Position numbers and translations under genes: made by a program. Source: Streptantibioticus rubrisoli (GTDB lineage Bacteria > Actinomycetota > Actinomycetes > Streptomycetales > Streptomycetaceae). Taken from it: 64,000 nucleotides of DNA. This document shows, in pieces, positions 1 to 11,427 of this stretch. The notes below the pieces were generated by a model, which was given only the letters and a program-made list of their open reading frames with translations, was not told where the DNA came from and made no database searches. Position 1 is the first letter of the stretch; every line of letters starts with the position of its first letter. Where the stretch lies: assembly GCF_024436055.1 (NCBI RefSeq), contig NZ_JANFNH010000015.1, forward strand, positions 62,001 to 126,000, read 5' to 3'.

Positions 1-1
1 G

Positions 2-3000
2 GGCTTCGACTCGCTGACCGCGGTGGACCTGCGCAACCGGCTCAACACCGCCACCGGTCTCAAGCTGCCCGCCACGTTGGTGTTCGACTACCCGACCCCG
101 GTGGCGCTCGCCGAGTTCCTGCGCGCCGAACTCGTCGGTGCGGGCCGTGCGGTCGCCGCGGTGGCGACCGTCGCGCCGGTGGACGACGAGCCGATCGCGA
201 TCGTCGGCATGGCCTGCCGCTTCCCCGGCGACGTGCGCACGCCGGAGGAACTGTGGCAACTGGTGGAGGGCGGCCACGACGCGGTGTCCGGACTGCCGGA
301 GAACCGCGGCTGGGACCTCGACGCGTTCTACGACCCAACCCGCCAGCGGCCCGCCACCTCCTACGTTCGGCACGGCGGATTCCTGCATGACGCGGATGAG
401 TTCGATCCGGCGTTCTTCGGTATCTCGCCGCGTGAGGCGCTGGCGATGGACCCGCAGCACCGGTTGCTGCTGGAGACATCGTGGGAGGCGTTCGAACGGG
501 CCGGAATCGAACCGGCGTTGATGCGCGGCAAGCAGGTCGGGGTGTTCGCCGGGACCAACGGCCAGCACTACATGCCGCTGCTGCAAGGTGGCCAGGAGGC
601 CTTCGACGGCTATCTGGCGACCGGTAACGGTGCGAGTGTGTTGTCGGGCCGGGTTTCGTACACGTTCGGTCTCGAAGGCCCTGCGGTGACGGTGGACACG
701 GCGTGTTCCTCGTCGTTGGTGGCGTTGCATCTGGCGGCGCAGGCGTTGCGGCAGGGTGAGTGTGAACTGGCGTTGGCCGGTGGTGTGACGGTGATGTCGA
801 CCCCGGACATGTTCTTTGAGTTCAGCCGCCAGAACGGGCTGTCCGAGGACGGCCGCTCCAGGGCATTCGCCGCTGAGGCGTCCGGCTTCGGTCTAGCCGA
901 GGGCGCGGGGATGCTGCTCGTCGAGCGGTTGTCCGACGCGCGTCGCAATGGGCATCCGGTGTTGGCGGTGTTGCGTGGTTCGGCGGTGAATCAGGATGGT
1001 GCGTCGAACGGTTTGACGGCGCCGAATGGTCCTTCGCAGCAGCGGGTGATCCGCCAGGCGTTGGCGAACGCCGGGCTTGGTGCGTCGGATGTGGATGTGG
1101 TGGAGGCGCACGGCACCGGCACCTCCCTCGGTGATCCCATTGAGGCGCAGGCGTTGCTGGCGACGTATGGCCAGGATCGTGAACGTCCGTTGTGGTTGGG
1201 GTCGTTGAAGTCGAACATCGGGCACGCGCAGGCCGCCGCTGGTGTGGCCGGGGTGATGAAGATGGTCCTGGCGATGCGGCATGGTGTGCTGCCCAAGACA
1301 CTGCATGTGGACGAGCCGACACCTCAGGTCGATTGGTCTACCGGTGCGGTGTCCTTGCTGACCGAGCAGGTTGAGTGGCCGGAGACGGGGCGGCTGCGGC
1401 GGGCTGCGGTGTCGTCGTTCGGGATCAGCGGGACGAACGCGCATGTGATCCTCGAAGAGGCGCCTGTTGTTGAGGCGGCCGGGGCCGAGGTGGGCGACGC
1501 GCCTGTCCCGTGGGTGGTGTCGGGTAAGAGTGAGGCTGCGTTGCGTGCGCAGGCGGCCCGGCTGTTGGCCTTTGTGGACTCTGCTTCGGGGTTGAGTCCA
1601 GCGGATGTGGGTTTGTCGTTGGCTGTGGGTCGTGCGGTTTTTGAGCATCGGGCTGCGGTGGTTGCGGCTGACGTGGCTGGCTTCCGTGCTGGTTTGGCCG
1701 CGTTGGCGGATGCGGGTGCGGCGCCGGGTGTGGTGCAGGGTGTGGCTGGTGCCGGTGACCGTGCGGTGTTTGTGTTTCCGGGTCAGGGTTCGCAGTGGGT
1801 GGGTATGGCGGTGGGTCTGTTGGGCTCGTCGTCGGTGTTTGCGGAGTCGATGCGGGCGTGTGCGGGGGCGTTGGCGCCGTTTGTTGAGTGGTCGTTGCTG
1901 GATGTGTTGGGTGATGCGGCGGCGTTGGAGCGGGTTGATGTTGTTCAGCCTGTGTTGTTTGCGGTGATGGTGTCGCTGGCGGCGTTGTGGCGTTCGTATG
2001 GGGTGGAGCCTGCCGCTGTGGTGGGGCATTCGCAGGGTGAGATCGCGGCCGCATACGTGTCTGGTGCGTTGTCGTTGGAGGACGCGGCGCGGGTTGTGGC
2101 GTTGCGTAGTAAGGCGTTGCTGGCGTTGTCGGGCCGGGGTGGGATGGTGTCGGTCTCGCTGCCGGTCGCTGAGGTTACTGAGCGTGTGGAGCGTTGGGGT
2201 GGTCGGGTTTCTGTTGCTGCGGTGAACGGGCCGGGCTCGGTGGTGGTCTCCGGTGATGTCGATGCCCTTGATGAACTGCTCGCCGAGTGTGAGGGGTTGG
2301 GGGTTCGGGCGCGTCGGATTCCTGTGGATTATGCGTCGCATTCGGCGCATGTGGAGGAGATCCGCGACGAACTGCTGACCGTCCTGGCCGATATCACTCC
2401 GCGTACTTCCGAGGTGCCGTTCTACTCGACGGTGAGCGTGGAGCGGATCGACACCGTCTCGTTGGATGCCGAGTATTGGTACCGCAATCTGCGGCAGACG
2501 GTCCGGTTCGAGGAGACCGTTCGCCTGTTGGCGGAGCAGGGGCACCGGTTGTTCGTGGAGTCCAGCGCACACCCGGTACTGGCGATGGGCATCCAGGAAA
2601 CGTCCGAGCAGGTAACGGCGATTGGCTCGTTGCGTCGTGATGAGGGCGGCCTGGACCGCTTCCTGCTGTCGCTGGCCGAGGCCCACGTGCACGGCGCCAG
2701 CGTCGACTGGCCGACGGTCTTCCCCGGCGCCCGCCGTACCGACCTTCCGACATACGCGTTCCAACGCCAGCGCTACTGGCCGGAAACGGCCGCGGGCCGA
2801 GTGGGCGACGTCTCCGCCGTCGGTCTCGGTTCCGCGGATCATCCGCTGCTGGGTGCCGCGGTCCCGCTGGCCGGGGCGGACGGGTTCCTGTTCGCGGGAC
2901 GGTTGTCCCTGGCCACCCACTCATGGTTGGCCGACCATGCGGTGATGGGCTCAGTGCTGTTGCCCGGCACGGCATTCGTGGAGCTTGCCATCCGTGCTGG

Positions 3001-6000
3001 TGACCAGGTCGGCTGCGGCCACCTGGAGGAACTGACCCTGGAAGCACCGCTGGTGCTGCCTGAGCGCGGCGGCGTCTACCTGCAACTGGTGGTTGACGCG
3101 GCGGATGAATCCGGCCGCCGAGCACTGCACGTGCACTCCCGCCACGATGACGACGGGCCGTGGACACGCCACGCCACCGGCACGCTGTCCGCCGACGAGG
3201 AGACCGTGGCCCCCGCTGAGGGCAACTGGCCTCCCGCCGGGGCGGTCGCCGTCGACCTGGCCGGACGGTACGAGCACCTGGCCGCACAGGGCTATGACTA
3301 CGGCCCCACGTTCCAGGGGCTGCGCGCGGCCTGGCGGCGCGGCGACGAGGTCTTCGCCGAAGTCGCCCTGGCGCCGGAACAGCAGGACGGTGCAGGCCGG
3401 TTCGGCCTGCACCCGGCCCTGCTGGACGCCGCGGTTCAGGCGGTCGGTCTCGGTGACTTCCTGCCGGACACCGGGCGCGGCTATCTGCCGTTCGCCTGGA
3501 GCGGGGTGCGGCTGCACGCGTCCGGCGCGGGCGCGTTGCGGGTCAGGGTGTCCCGGGCCGGACAGGAGGCGGTGGCGCTCATGGTCGCCGACACCAAGGG
3601 CGAACCGGTGGCGTCGGTCGGGCGGTTGGTGCTGCGGCCGGTGACCGAGGATCAGTTGGCAGTGGCCAGTGCCACTCCGCAGGACTCGCTGTTCCGGCTG
3701 GACTGGTCGGAAATCGCGGTACCGGAGGACTCCGGTTCACACACCGGCCGTTGGGCGCTGGTCGGCGCGGACGAGCTGAAGGTCCGTGCATCACTGACCG
3801 CCGCGGGTACCGAAGTCGATGGCTACGAGGATCTGGCCGCCCTCGGCGCAGCCGATCCGGTGCCGGAGCTGGTGTTCGTGACCTTCCCGCCGAACCACGG
3901 CACCGGGCTGTCACCCGCCGAGGTGCGCGAGGCCACCGGCGTCGCGCTGGGCACGGTCCAGGCGTGGCTGGCCGACGACCGGTTCGCCGGGTCGCGGCTG
4001 GTGCTGGTCACCAGGGGCGCGGTCGCGGCCGGGGATGAGCAGGACGTGCCGGATCTTGTGCACGCTCCGCTGTGGGGCCTGGTCCGGTCCGCGCAGCTGG
4101 AGAACCCGGACCGGTTGGTGGCGCTGGATCTGGACGAGCACGACGCCTCGTACCAGGTGGTTCCGGCGGCTCTGGCCACCGGCGAACCGCAACTGGCCGT
4201 CCGCGACGGCGTGGTGTCCGCACCGCGCCTGGTGCGGCCCACCGGAGATGGTTCGCTGGTGCCGCCGAACAGTGCGGCATGGCGGTTGGACATCGCGGAG
4301 AAGGGCACCCTGGAGAACCTGGCCCTCAGCGAGTGCGCGGCCGACACCGAACCACTGGCCGAGGGCCAGGTGCGGATCGAGGTGCGGGCCGCCGGTCTGA
4401 ACTTCCGCGATGTGCTGATCGCGCTGGGCATGTACCCGGACGAGGCACTGATGGGCAGCGAGGGTGCGGGCGTTGTGCTGGAGGTCGGGCCGGGGGTGAC
4501 CGGTCTCGCTCCTGGCGACCCGGTGATGGGCCTGCTCTCCGGCGCCATCGGCCGGGTCAGCGTGACCGATCACCGGCTGGTGGTCAAGATGCCGTCCGGC
4601 TGGTCGTTCACGCAGGCGGCTTCGGTGCCGGTGGTGTTCCTCACCGCCTACTACGCGCTCAACGACCTGGCCGGTTTGCGTGCGGGTGAGTCGGTGCTGA
4701 TCCATGCCGCCGCGGGTGGTGTGGGTATGGCCGCGGTGCAGCTTGCGCGGTATTGGGGTGCCGAGGTGTTCGGTACCGCCAGTCCTGGTAAGTGGGATGT
4801 ACTGCGTTCACTGGGCTTCGACGACGAGCACATCGCGTCGTCACGCACCCTCGACTTCGAGGAGCGCTTCCGCACCGCCACGGACGGCCGTGGTGTCGAT
4901 GTCGTACTGGACTCCCTGGCCAGGGAGTTCGTGGATGCCTCGCTGCGACTGCTGCCGCGCGGCGGGCGGTTCGTGGAGATGGGCAAGACCGACGTCCGGG
5001 ACGCCGGGCAGGTCGCCGCCTCGCATCCCGGGGTGACGTATCGAGCGTTCGACCTGATGGATGCCGGACCTGACCGCATCGCTGAGATGTTGGGTGAGTT
5101 GGTGGTGTTGTTCGGTCGTGGTGTGTTGCGGCCGTTGCCGGTGCGGGTTTGGGATGTGCGGCGTGCTCCGGAGGCGTTGCGGTTTTTGAGTCAGGCGCGG
5201 CATGTGGGCAAGTTGGTGTTGACGGTGCCGCGTGCGTTGGACCCGGATGGTACGGCGTTGATCACGGGTGCGACTGGTGTGTTGGGTGGGTTGGTGGCCC
5301 GGCATCTGGTGGTTGAGCACGGTGTTCGGCGGTTGTTGTTGGTGGGTCGGCGTGGGATGGATGCGCCGGGTGCGGCGGAGTTGGCCGCGGAGCTGTCCGG
5401 GCTTGGTGCGGTGGTGACGGTGGCCGCGTGTGATGTGGCGGATCGGGAGCAGCTTGCCGGGTTGCTTGCGGGGATTCCTGTGGAGCATCGGTTGACTGCG
5501 GTGGTGCATGCCGCGGGTGTGTTGGATGACGGTGTGGTGGGGTCGTTGACCGCGGAGCGGTTGGGTGCGGTGTTGCGGCCGAAGGTGGATGCTGCGTGGA
5601 ATTTGCATGAGTTGACGGCTGGGTTTGATCTGTCGTTGTTTGTGTTGTTTTCGTCGGTGTCTGGGTCGTTGGGTGGTGCTGGGCAGGCGAATTATGCGGC
5701 GGCGAATGTGTTTCTTGATGGGTTGGCTGTGCATCGTCGTGCGCGGGGTTTGTCGGGTGTGTCGTTGGCGTGGGGGTTGTGGGCTCGGTCGAGTGGGATG
5801 ACGGGGCATCTTGGTGATGTTGATGTGCAGCGGATGACGCGGGTTGGTGTGGGTGCGTTGTCGGTCGCGGAGGGTCTGGCGTTGTTCGACGCGGCCATCG
5901 ACCGGCCGGAAGCCACCCTCGTACCAATGCGCCTGGACACCCGGGCACTTCGCGCCGCGGACGTGCCGCCGTCCCTGCGCGGTCTCGCCCGCGGCCCGGC

Positions 6001-6589
6001 CCGCAGGGTGGTCGAGGCCGGTGCCGCCGTGTCGCACGGGCCGTCGCTGGCGCAGCGGCTGGCCGAGACACCGGAGGCGGAGCGAGGCCGGGTCCTGCTC
6101 GACCTGGTACGTATGCATGTCGCGACCGTGCTCGGACACGCCTCAGTGGCCGCGGTCGAGCCGGGGCGGGCCTTCCAGGAAGTCGGCTTCGACTCGCTGA
6201 CCGCGGTCGAACTGCGCAACCGCCTGAACGCGGCCACCGGCCTGCGACTGCCGCCGACGCTGGTCTTCGACTATCCCACCCCGACCGCACTTGCCGAGCA
6301 CCTGCGCACCGAACTCCTGGGCGGCGAGGCCAGTGGAGGCACCTCGTTGCTGGCCGAGCTGGACCGGCTGGAGGCGACGCTCGCCGAGATCGTGCCGGAC
6401 GACGTTTCTGCCATCGCGCCGGACGAACAGGCACGCGCCGAGATCACTGCGCGTCTGAAGTCCCTGCTGTCCCAATGGGACGACGTGCGGGGTGACGTGG
6501 ACGGCGGCGGGGTCGCGGAACAGATCGAGTCCGCGTCCGACGACGAGATCTTCGACCTGATCGACAGCAAGTGGGGACGTGAGTTGTGA
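2..6589 (+). CDS. Type I modular PKS, 5'-truncated: ACP / KS-AT(mm)-DH-ER-KR-ACP
   Basis: This is the 3' part of a polyketide synthase gene; the frame is open through the left edge (2195 codons visible). The first codons encode the GFDSLTAV motif of an upstream ACP (loading or extension module). A complete module follows: KS about 185-1450 (Cys in DTACSSS at 704, HGTGT, KSNIGH), AT about 1750-2700 with GHSQG and YASH, which indicates methylmalonyl-CoA, DH about 2836-3620 ([10 protein letters not shown] and LHPALLDAA intact), ER about 4280-5190 ([15 protein letters not shown]), B-type KR about 5230-5880 (LDD, catalytic S/Y/N present) and ACP about 6050-6320. The C-terminal helical tail is a docking domain that should pair with the next protein. 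Full reduction should leave a CH2 at the beta carbon. The stop overlaps the next start (TGATG). Codon use switches inside the gene: AT and KR stretches are rich in TTG, GTG and GTT compared with the flanks. Confidence 0.96.
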   Translation, partial: GFDSLTAVDLRNRLNTATGLKLPATLVFDYPTPVALAEFLRAELVGAGRAVAAVATVAPVDDEPIAIVGMACRFPGDVRTPEELWQLVEGGHDAVSGLPENRGWDLDAFYDPTRQRPATSYVRHGGFLHDADEFDPAFFGISPREALAMDPQHRLLLETSWEAFERAGIEPALMRGKQVGVFAGTNGQHYMPLLQGGQEAFDGYLATGNGASVLSGRVSYTFGLEGPAVTVDTACSSSLVALHLAAQALRQGECELALAGGVTVMSTPDMFFEFSRQNGLSEDGRSRAFAAEASGFGLAEGAGMLLVERLSDARRNGHPVLAVLRGSAVNQDGASNGLTAPNGPSQQRVIRQALANAGLGASDVDVVEAHGTGTSLGDPIEAQALLATYGQDRERPLWLGSLKSNIGHAQAAAGVAGVMKMVLAMRHGVLPKTLHVDEPTPQVDWSTGAVSLLTEQVEWPETGRLRRAAVSSFGISGTNAHVILEEAPVVEAAGAEVGDAPVPWVVSGKSEAALRAQAARLLAFVDSASGLSPADVGLSLAVGRAVFEHRAAVVAADVAGFRAGLAALADAGAAPGVVQGVAGAGDRAVFVFPGQGSQWVGMAVGLLGSSSVFAESMRACAGALAPFVEWSLLDVLGDAAALERVDVVQPVLFAVMVSLAALWRSYGVEPAAVVGHSQGEIAAAYVSGALSLEDAARVVALRSKALLALSGRGGMVSVSLPVAEVTERVERWGGRVSVAAVNGPGSVVVSGDVDALDELLAECEGLGVRARRIPVDYASHSAHVEEIRDELLTVLADITPRTSEVPFYSTVSVERIDTVSLDAEYWYRNLRQTVRFEETVRLLAEQGHRLFVESSAHPVLAMGIQETSEQVTAIGSLRRDEGGLDRFLLSLAEAHVHGASVDWPTVFPGARRTDLPTYAFQRQRYWPETAAGRVGDVSAVGLGSADHPLLGAAVPLAGADGFLFAGRLSLATHSWLADHAVMGSVLLPGTAFVELAIRAGDQVGCGHLEELTLEAPLVLPERGGVYLQLVVDAADESGRRALHVHSRHDDDGPWTRHATGTLSADEETVAPAEGNWPPAGAVAVDLAGRYEHLAAQGYDYGPTFQGLRAAWRRGDEVFAEVALAPEQQDGAGRFGLHPALLDAAVQAVGLGDFLPDTGRGYLPFAWSGVRLHASGAGALRVRVSRAGQEAVALMVADTKGEPVASVGRLVLRPVTEDQLAVASATPQDSLFRLDWSEIAVPEDSGSHTGRWALVGADELKVRASLTAAGTEVDGYEDLAALGAADPVPELVFVTFPPNHGTGLSPAEVREATGVALGTVQAWLADDRFAGSRLVLVTRGAVAAGDEQDVPDLVHAPLWGLVRSAQLENPDRLVALDLDEHDASYQVVPAALATGEPQLAVRDGVVSAPRLVRPTGDGSLVPPNSAAWRLDIAEKGTLENLALSECAADTEPLAEGQVRIEVRAAGLNFRDVLIALGMYPDEALMGSEGAGVVLEVGPGVTGLAPGDPVMGLLSGAIGRVSVTDHRLVVKMPSGWSFTQAASVPVVFLTAYYALNDLAGLRAGESVLIHAAAGGVGMAAVQLARYWGAEVFGTASPGKWDVLRSLGFDDEHIASSRTLDFEERFRTATDGRGVDVVLDSLAREFVDASLRLLPRGGRFVEMGKTDVRDAGQVAASHPGVTYRAFDLMDAGPDRIAEMLGELVVLFGRGVLRPLPVRVWDVRRAPEALRFLSQARHVGKLVLTVPRALDPDGTALITGATGVLGGLVARHLVVEHGVRRLLLVGRRGMDAPGAAELAAELSGLGAVVTVAACDVADREQLAGLLAGIPVEHRLTAVVHAAGVLDDGVVGSLTAERLGAVLRPKVDAAWNLHELTAGFDLSLFVLFSSVSGSLGGAGQANYAAANVFLDGLAVHRRARGLSGVSLAWGLWARSSGMTGHLGDVDVQRMTRVGVGALSVAEGLALFDAAIDRPEATLVPMRLDTRALRAADVPPSLRGLARGPARRVVEAGAAVSHGPSLAQRLAETPEAERGRVLLDLVRMHVATVLGHASVAAVEPGRAFQEVGFDSLTAVELRNRLNAATGLRLPPTLVFDYPTPTALAEHLRTELLGGEASGGTSLLAELDRLEATLAEIVPDDVSAIAPDEQARAEITARLKSLLSQWDDVRGDVDGGGVAEQIESASDDEIFDLIDSKWGREL
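1652..2265 (+). repeat. Methylmalonyl-AT cassette, copy 1 (gene A)
   Basis: A stretch of about 614 bases, nearly identical at the DNA level to copies at 8149, 18500, 23006 and 28549. It covers the KS-AT linker through the AT core with GHSQG. Its TTG/GTG/GTT-rich codons differ from the GC-ending codons on either side. Confidence 0.9.
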
Positions 6590-9500
6590 TGGCGAGCGAA
6601 GAGAAGCTTCGGGCGTACCTCAAGCGCGTCGTAACCGACCTGGACGAGGCCACCGAGCGGCTGCGCAAGGTCAAGGAGAAGGAGCACGAGCCGATCGCGG
6701 TGGTCGGCATGGCGTGCCGGTTCCCCGGTGGGGTCGCCTCACCGGAGGACCTGTGGCGGCTGGTCGTGTCCGGCGGCGACGCGATCTCGGCCTTCCCCAC
6801 CGACCGCGGCTGGGACCTGGCCGCCCTGCACGCGGAGAACGCCGAGCGCGGCACCTCGTACACCAGGGAAGGCGGATTCCTCTACGACGCGGGCGAGTTC
6901 GACCCAGCGTTCTTCGGTATCTCGCCGCGTGAGGCGTTGGCGATGGACCCGCAGCAGCGACTGCTGCTGGAGACATCGTGGGAGGCGTTCGAACGGGCCG
7001 GGATCGACCCGGCCTCCCTGCGCGGCAGCCAGGTCGGTGTCTTCGCCGGGGCCTGGTACTCCGGCTATGTGGAGGGCATCCGGCGGTCCGACCAGGACCT
7101 CGACGGTTTCCTGCTCACCGGCGGCGCGAGCAGCTTCGTGTCGGGGCGGATCGCGTATGTGCTCGGCCTCGAAGGCCCCAACTTCACGGTGGACACCGCG
7201 TGTTCCTCGTCGCTGGTCGCACTCCACCTGGCGGCCCAAGCGCTGCGCAAGGGCGAGTGCACGCTCGCGCTGAGCGGCGGTGTGACGGTGATGTCAGGCC
7301 CGGACACCTTCATCGAGTTCAGCCGCCAGGGCGGGGTGGCCGCCGACGGCCGCTGCAAGGCCTTCTCGGCCGCCGCGGACGGGTTCGGACCCGCCGAGGG
7401 CGCGGGCATGCTGGTCCTGGAGCGCCTGTCCGACGCGCGTCGCAACGGGCACCCGGTGCTGGCCGTGGTGCGCGGTTCCGCGGTGAACTCCGATGGTGCG
7501 AGCAACGGGTTGACCGCACCGAACGGCCCGTCGCAGGTGCGGGTGATCCGGGCGGCGCTGGCGAACGCGCGGGTCTCGGCACGCCAGATCGACGTGGTGG
7601 AGGCGCACGGCACCGGCACCTCCCTCGGTGATCCGATCGAGGCGCAGGCGTTGCTGGCGACGTATGGCCAGGATCGTGAACGTCCGTTGTGGTTGGGGTC
7701 GTTGAAGTCGAACATCGGGCACGCGCAGGCCGCCGCTGGGGTGGCCGGGGTGATGAAGATGGTTCTGGCGATGCGGCATGGTGTGCTGCCGAAGACGTTG
7801 CATGTGGATGAGCCGACGCCTCAGGTCGATTGGTCTGCGGGTGCGGTGTCGTTGCTGACGGAGCAGGTTGAGTGGCCGGAGACGGGGCGGCTGCGGCGGG
7901 CAGCGGTGTCGTCGTTCGGGATGAGCGGGACGAATGCGCATGTGATTTTGGAGCAGGCGCCGCCGGTTGAAGAGGTCGACTCTGTGGAGTCGGCGGGTGT
8001 AGTGCCGTGGGTGGTGTCGGGTAAGAGTGAGGCTGCGTTGCGTGCGCAGGCGGCTCGGCTGTTGGCTTTTGTGGACTCTGCTTCGGGGTTGAGTCCGGCG
8101 GATGTGGGTTTGTCGTTGGCTGTGGGTCGTGCGGTTTTTGAGTATCGGGCTGCGGTGGTTGCGGCTGACGTGGCTGGCTTCCGTGCTGGTTTGGCCGCGT
8201 TGGCGGATGCGGGTGCGGCGCCTGGTGTGGTGCAGGGTGTGGCTGGTGCCGGTGACCGTGCGGTGTTTGTGTTTCCGGGTCAGGGTTCGCAGTGGGTGGG
8301 TATGGCGGTGGGTCTGTTGGGCTCGTCGTCGGTGTTTGCGGAGTCGATGCGGGCGTGTGCGGGGGCGTTGGCGCCGTTTGTTGAGTGGTCGTTGCTGGAT
8401 GTGTTGGGTGATGCGGCGGCGTTGGAGCGGGTTGATGTTGTTCAGCCTGTGTTGTTTGCGGTGATGGTGTCGCTGGCGGCGTTGTGGCGTTCGTATGGGG
8501 TGGAGCCTGCCGCTGTGGTGGGGCATTCGCAGGGTGAGATCGCGGCGGCGTGTGTGTCTGGTGCGTTGTCGTTGGAGGACGCGGCGCGGGTTGTGGCGTT
8601 GCGTAGTCGGGCGTTGCTGGCGTTGTCGGGCCGGGGTGGGATGGTGTCGGTCTCGCTGCCGGTCGCCGAGGTTACTGAGCGTGTGGAGCGTTGGGGTGGT
8701 CGGATTTCTGTTGCCGCGGTGAACGGGCCGGGCTCGGTGGTGGTCTCCGGTGATGTCGATGCGCTGGAGGAGTTGCTTGCCGAAGCGGAGGCGGACGGGG
8801 TTCGGGCGCGCCGGATTCCGGTGGATTATGCGTCGCATTCGGCGCATGTGGAGGAGATCCGCGACGAACTCCTGACCGTCCTGGCCGACATCACCCCGCG
8901 TACTTCCGAGGTGCCGTTCTACTCGACGGTGACCGTCGAGCGGATCGACACCAGCGTGCTGGATGCCGACTACTGGTACCGCAACCTGCGGCAGACGGTC
9001 CGGTTCGAGGAGACCGTCCGTCTGTTGGCGGAGCAGGGGCACCGGCTGTTCGTGGAGTCCAGCGCACACCCGGTACTGGCCATGGGCATCCAGGAAACGT
9101 CCGAGCAAGTGACCGCGATTGGCTCGTTGCGTCGTGATGAGGGCGGCCTGGACCGCTTCTTGCTGTCGCTGGCCGAGGCTCACGTGCACGGTGCCAGTGT
9201 CGACTGGGCGACCGTCTTCCCCCGCGCCCGCCGCGTCGACCTTCCGACATACGCGTTCCAACACCAGCGCTACTGGCTCGAAGCAGGCAGCCCGGCGCAG
9301 TCCGATCCGTTGGACGACGAGTTCTGGGCGGCCGTCGAACGCGTGGATGTGCCAGAACTGGCCGCCGCGCTGCGAGTTGACACGGATGCCCCGCTCAGCG
9401 CGGTGCTGCCCGCCATGTCCGCGTGGCGCAAGGCCCGTCGCGAGCAGTCCACCGTGGACTCGTGGCGGTACCGGATCGAGTGGAAGCCGGTCACCGGCCC

Positions 9501-11427
9501 CTTGGTACCGAAGCTTTCCGGTACCTGGCTGGTGGTTACCGCCGCCGGAGAGACCGAGGCGCTCGACGCACTCACCGCGCACGGGGCGGAACTCGTCCGA
9601 CTGGAACTGGATCCGGTCACGGTGGATCGGGCGACGCTCGCGGCACGGCTGCGCGAGGTGGTGGCCGATGCCGAGATCAGCGGGGTGTTCTCCTTACTCG
9701 GGCAGGCCGACGTCCCGCATCCGGCGCATCCGGTGCTGCCCGCCCATGTCGCCGCCACGGTGGCGCTGATACAGGCGCTCGGTGATGCGGAAGTGTCCGC
9801 GCCGCTGTGGATCGGCACTCGGGGCGCGGTCGCCACCGGCGCGGGCGAAGGGATCGACCCGGGTCAGGCCCAAATCTGGGGCCTCGGGCGGGTGTTCGGC
9901 CTGGAGCATCCGGACCGTTGGGGCGGCCTGGTGGATCTGCCGGAGGCGGGCGGCGAGCGGACGGCGGCCGGGCTGGCCGGGGTGCTGGCCGGAATCGGCG
10001 ACGAGGACCAGTTGGCCGTGCGCCCCTCGGGTGTGCTCGCGCGCCGCCTGGCACACGCGCCGCTCGGCACCGAGGCAGCCCCGGACTGGCAGCCGCGCGG
10101 CACGGTGCTGGTCACCGGCGGCACCGGCGCGTTGGGTGCGCACGTCGCCAGGTGGCTGGCCGGTGCCGGTGCGGAGCGTGTGGTGCTGACCAGCCGCCGC
10201 GGCTTGAAGGCGCCTGGTGCGGTCGAGTTGCGGGACGAACTGGCCGCGCTCGGGCCGGAGGTGCTCGTCGAAGCCTGCGATGTCGCGGACCGGTCGTCCG
10301 TGGCGGCGTTGGTGCGGCGGCTGACCGAGCGGGGCGAACCGATTCGCGCGGTGGTGCACGCCGCTGGTGTGGGCGACGGGGCGCCGCTGGTGGACACCAC
10401 GCTGGCAGAGTTCGCCGATGTGCTCGCCGCGAAGGTCGGCGGTGCGATGCACCTGGATGCCTTGTTGGATGACGACGTTCTGGATGCCTTCGTGCTGTTC
10501 TCCTCGAACGCGGGGGTCTGGGGCAGTGGTGGGTTGGCCGCCTACGCGGCGGCCAACGCGTTCCTGGACGGGCTCGCTCAGCAGCGTCGTGGCCGCGGCC
10601 TGCCCGCCACGTCGGTGGCCTGGGGCCTGTGGGCTGGTGCGGGTATGGCCGAGGGGGCCAACGAGGAGTTCCTGCGGCGCCGCGGCCTGCGGGCGATGGC
10701 GCCGGGATCGGCGGTCGCGGCGTTGCGCCAGGCGGTCGGCCAGGCCGAACCGTTCGTCGCCGTGGCCGATGTGGACTGGGCACGGTTCGTGCCCGGCTTC
10801 ACCGCGGCGCGTGCCCGCCCACTGATCGCCGACCTGCCCGAGGTCCGCGACGCGGCCGGGGCGGAGACCGACGGCGCGGACTCCGGCGCGGCACTACGGC
10901 AGCGGCTGGCCGGGTTGCCGGACGGCGAACGGGACCGGATTCTGCTGGAGTTGGTGCGCGGCCAGGTCGCCGCTGTGCTCGGCCACTCCTCGACGGACAC
11001 GGTAGAGGCCACCAGGGCGTTCCGCGAGCTGGGCTTCGACTCGCTGACGGCGGTGGAGCTGCGGAACCGGCTGAACGCGGCGACCGGGCTGAAGCTGCCC
11101 GCCACGCTGGTTTTCGACAACCCGACGCCCACCGCGTTGGTGGAGCGTCTGCGCGCCGAACTCACGCCGGAACGTGGTACCGAGCAGTCACTTGACCCAC
11201 AGGAGGCGCGCATCCGGCAGGCGCTCGCCGCCGTTCCGCTGGCCGAGCTGCGCGAGGCGGGGCTGCTCGACGCGCTGTTGGAACTCGCCGGTGCGGCTGA
11301 CGGCACAGCGGATTCGGAGCGCCAGGACGGCCGGGACCGCCTTGACTCGATCGACTCGATGGACCACGACGACCTGTTGCGGATGGCGCTGGGTGAAGCC
11401 GATTCCGCCGAACTGTGGAGCTCATGA
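6589..11427 (+). CDS. Type I modular PKS, one module: KS-AT(mm)-KR-ACP
   Basis: A single-module PKS of 1612 aa. The ATG at 6589 overlaps the previous stop; an in-frame GTG lies one codon earlier. The N-terminal coiled docking helix ([10 protein letters not shown] type) is DEBS-like. Domains: KS about 6690-7950 (active Cys at 7201), AT about 8255-9200 with GHSQG and YASH (methylmalonyl), a KR with structural half about 9470-10090 and catalytic half about 10100-10650, and ACP about 10890-11160. The KR has an intact TGGTGALG nucleotide site and [13 protein letters not shown], lacks LDD and has the Trp of A-type reductases, so it should leave a hydroxyl; in the predicted product this is the lactonising C13-OH. 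The C-terminal tail differs in class from those of the other PKS proteins here (see findings). Codon 1036 (9694-9696) is a rare TTA leucine, so translation may depend on the bldA tRNA. Confidence 0.96.
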   Translation: MASEEKLRAYLKRVVTDLDEATERLRKVKEKEHEPIAVVGMACRFPGGVASPEDLWRLVVSGGDAISAFPTDRGWDLAALHAENAERGTSYTREGGFLYDAGEFDPAFFGISPREALAMDPQQRLLLETSWEAFERAGIDPASLRGSQVGVFAGAWYSGYVEGIRRSDQDLDGFLLTGGASSFVSGRIAYVLGLEGPNFTVDTACSSSLVALHLAAQALRKGECTLALSGGVTVMSGPDTFIEFSRQGGVAADGRCKAFSAAADGFGPAEGAGMLVLERLSDARRNGHPVLAVVRGSAVNSDGASNGLTAPNGPSQVRVIRAALANARVSARQIDVVEAHGTGTSLGDPIEAQALLATYGQDRERPLWLGSLKSNIGHAQAAAGVAGVMKMVLAMRHGVLPKTLHVDEPTPQVDWSAGAVSLLTEQVEWPETGRLRRAAVSSFGMSGTNAHVILEQAPPVEEVDSVESAGVVPWVVSGKSEAALRAQAARLLAFVDSASGLSPADVGLSLAVGRAVFEYRAAVVAADVAGFRAGLAALADAGAAPGVVQGVAGAGDRAVFVFPGQGSQWVGMAVGLLGSSSVFAESMRACAGALAPFVEWSLLDVLGDAAALERVDVVQPVLFAVMVSLAALWRSYGVEPAAVVGHSQGEIAAACVSGALSLEDAARVVALRSRALLALSGRGGMVSVSLPVAEVTERVERWGGRISVAAVNGPGSVVVSGDVDALEELLAEAEADGVRARRIPVDYASHSAHVEEIRDELLTVLADITPRTSEVPFYSTVTVERIDTSVLDADYWYRNLRQTVRFEETVRLLAEQGHRLFVESSAHPVLAMGIQETSEQVTAIGSLRRDEGGLDRFLLSLAEAHVHGASVDWATVFPRARRVDLPTYAFQHQRYWLEAGSPAQSDPLDDEFWAAVERVDVPELAAALRVDTDAPLSAVLPAMSAWRKARREQSTVDSWRYRIEWKPVTGPLVPKLSGTWLVVTAAGETEALDALTAHGAELVRLELDPVTVDRATLAARLREVVADAEISGVFSLLGQADVPHPAHPVLPAHVAATVALIQALGDAEVSAPLWIGTRGAVATGAGEGIDPGQAQIWGLGRVFGLEHPDRWGGLVDLPEAGGERTAAGLAGVLAGIGDEDQLAVRPSGVLARRLAHAPLGTEAAPDWQPRGTVLVTGGTGALGAHVARWLAGAGAERVVLTSRRGLKAPGAVELRDELAALGPEVLVEACDVADRSSVAALVRRLTERGEPIRAVVHAAGVGDGAPLVDTTLAEFADVLAAKVGGAMHLDALLDDDVLDAFVLFSSNAGVWGSGGLAAYAAANAFLDGLAQQRRGRGLPATSVAWGLWAGAGMAEGANEEFLRRRGLRAMAPGSAVAALRQAVGQAEPFVAVADVDWARFVPGFTAARARPLIADLPEVRDAAGAETDGADSGAALRQRLAGLPDGERDRILLELVRGQVAAVLGHSSTDTVEATRAFRELGFDSLTAVELRNRLNAATGLKLPATLVFDNPTPTALVERLRAELTPERGTEQSLDPQEARIRQALAAVPLAELREAGLLDALLELAGAADGTADSERQDGRDRLDSIDSMDHDDLLRMALGEADSAELWSS
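8149..8762 (+). repeat. Methylmalonyl-AT cassette, copy 2 (gene B)
   Basis: The same cassette as at 1652-2265 and the same length. Few differences are visible, for example TGTGTG for GCATACGTG at the AACVSG/AAYVSG site. Confidence 0.9.

Noticed and set aside
893-2920. Long open frames on the - strand across the PKS genes (also 26974-31359 and others)
   Set aside because: They mirror the strong third-position GC bias of the + strand genes, are Arg/His/Pro-rich and have no domain motifs. They are shadows.
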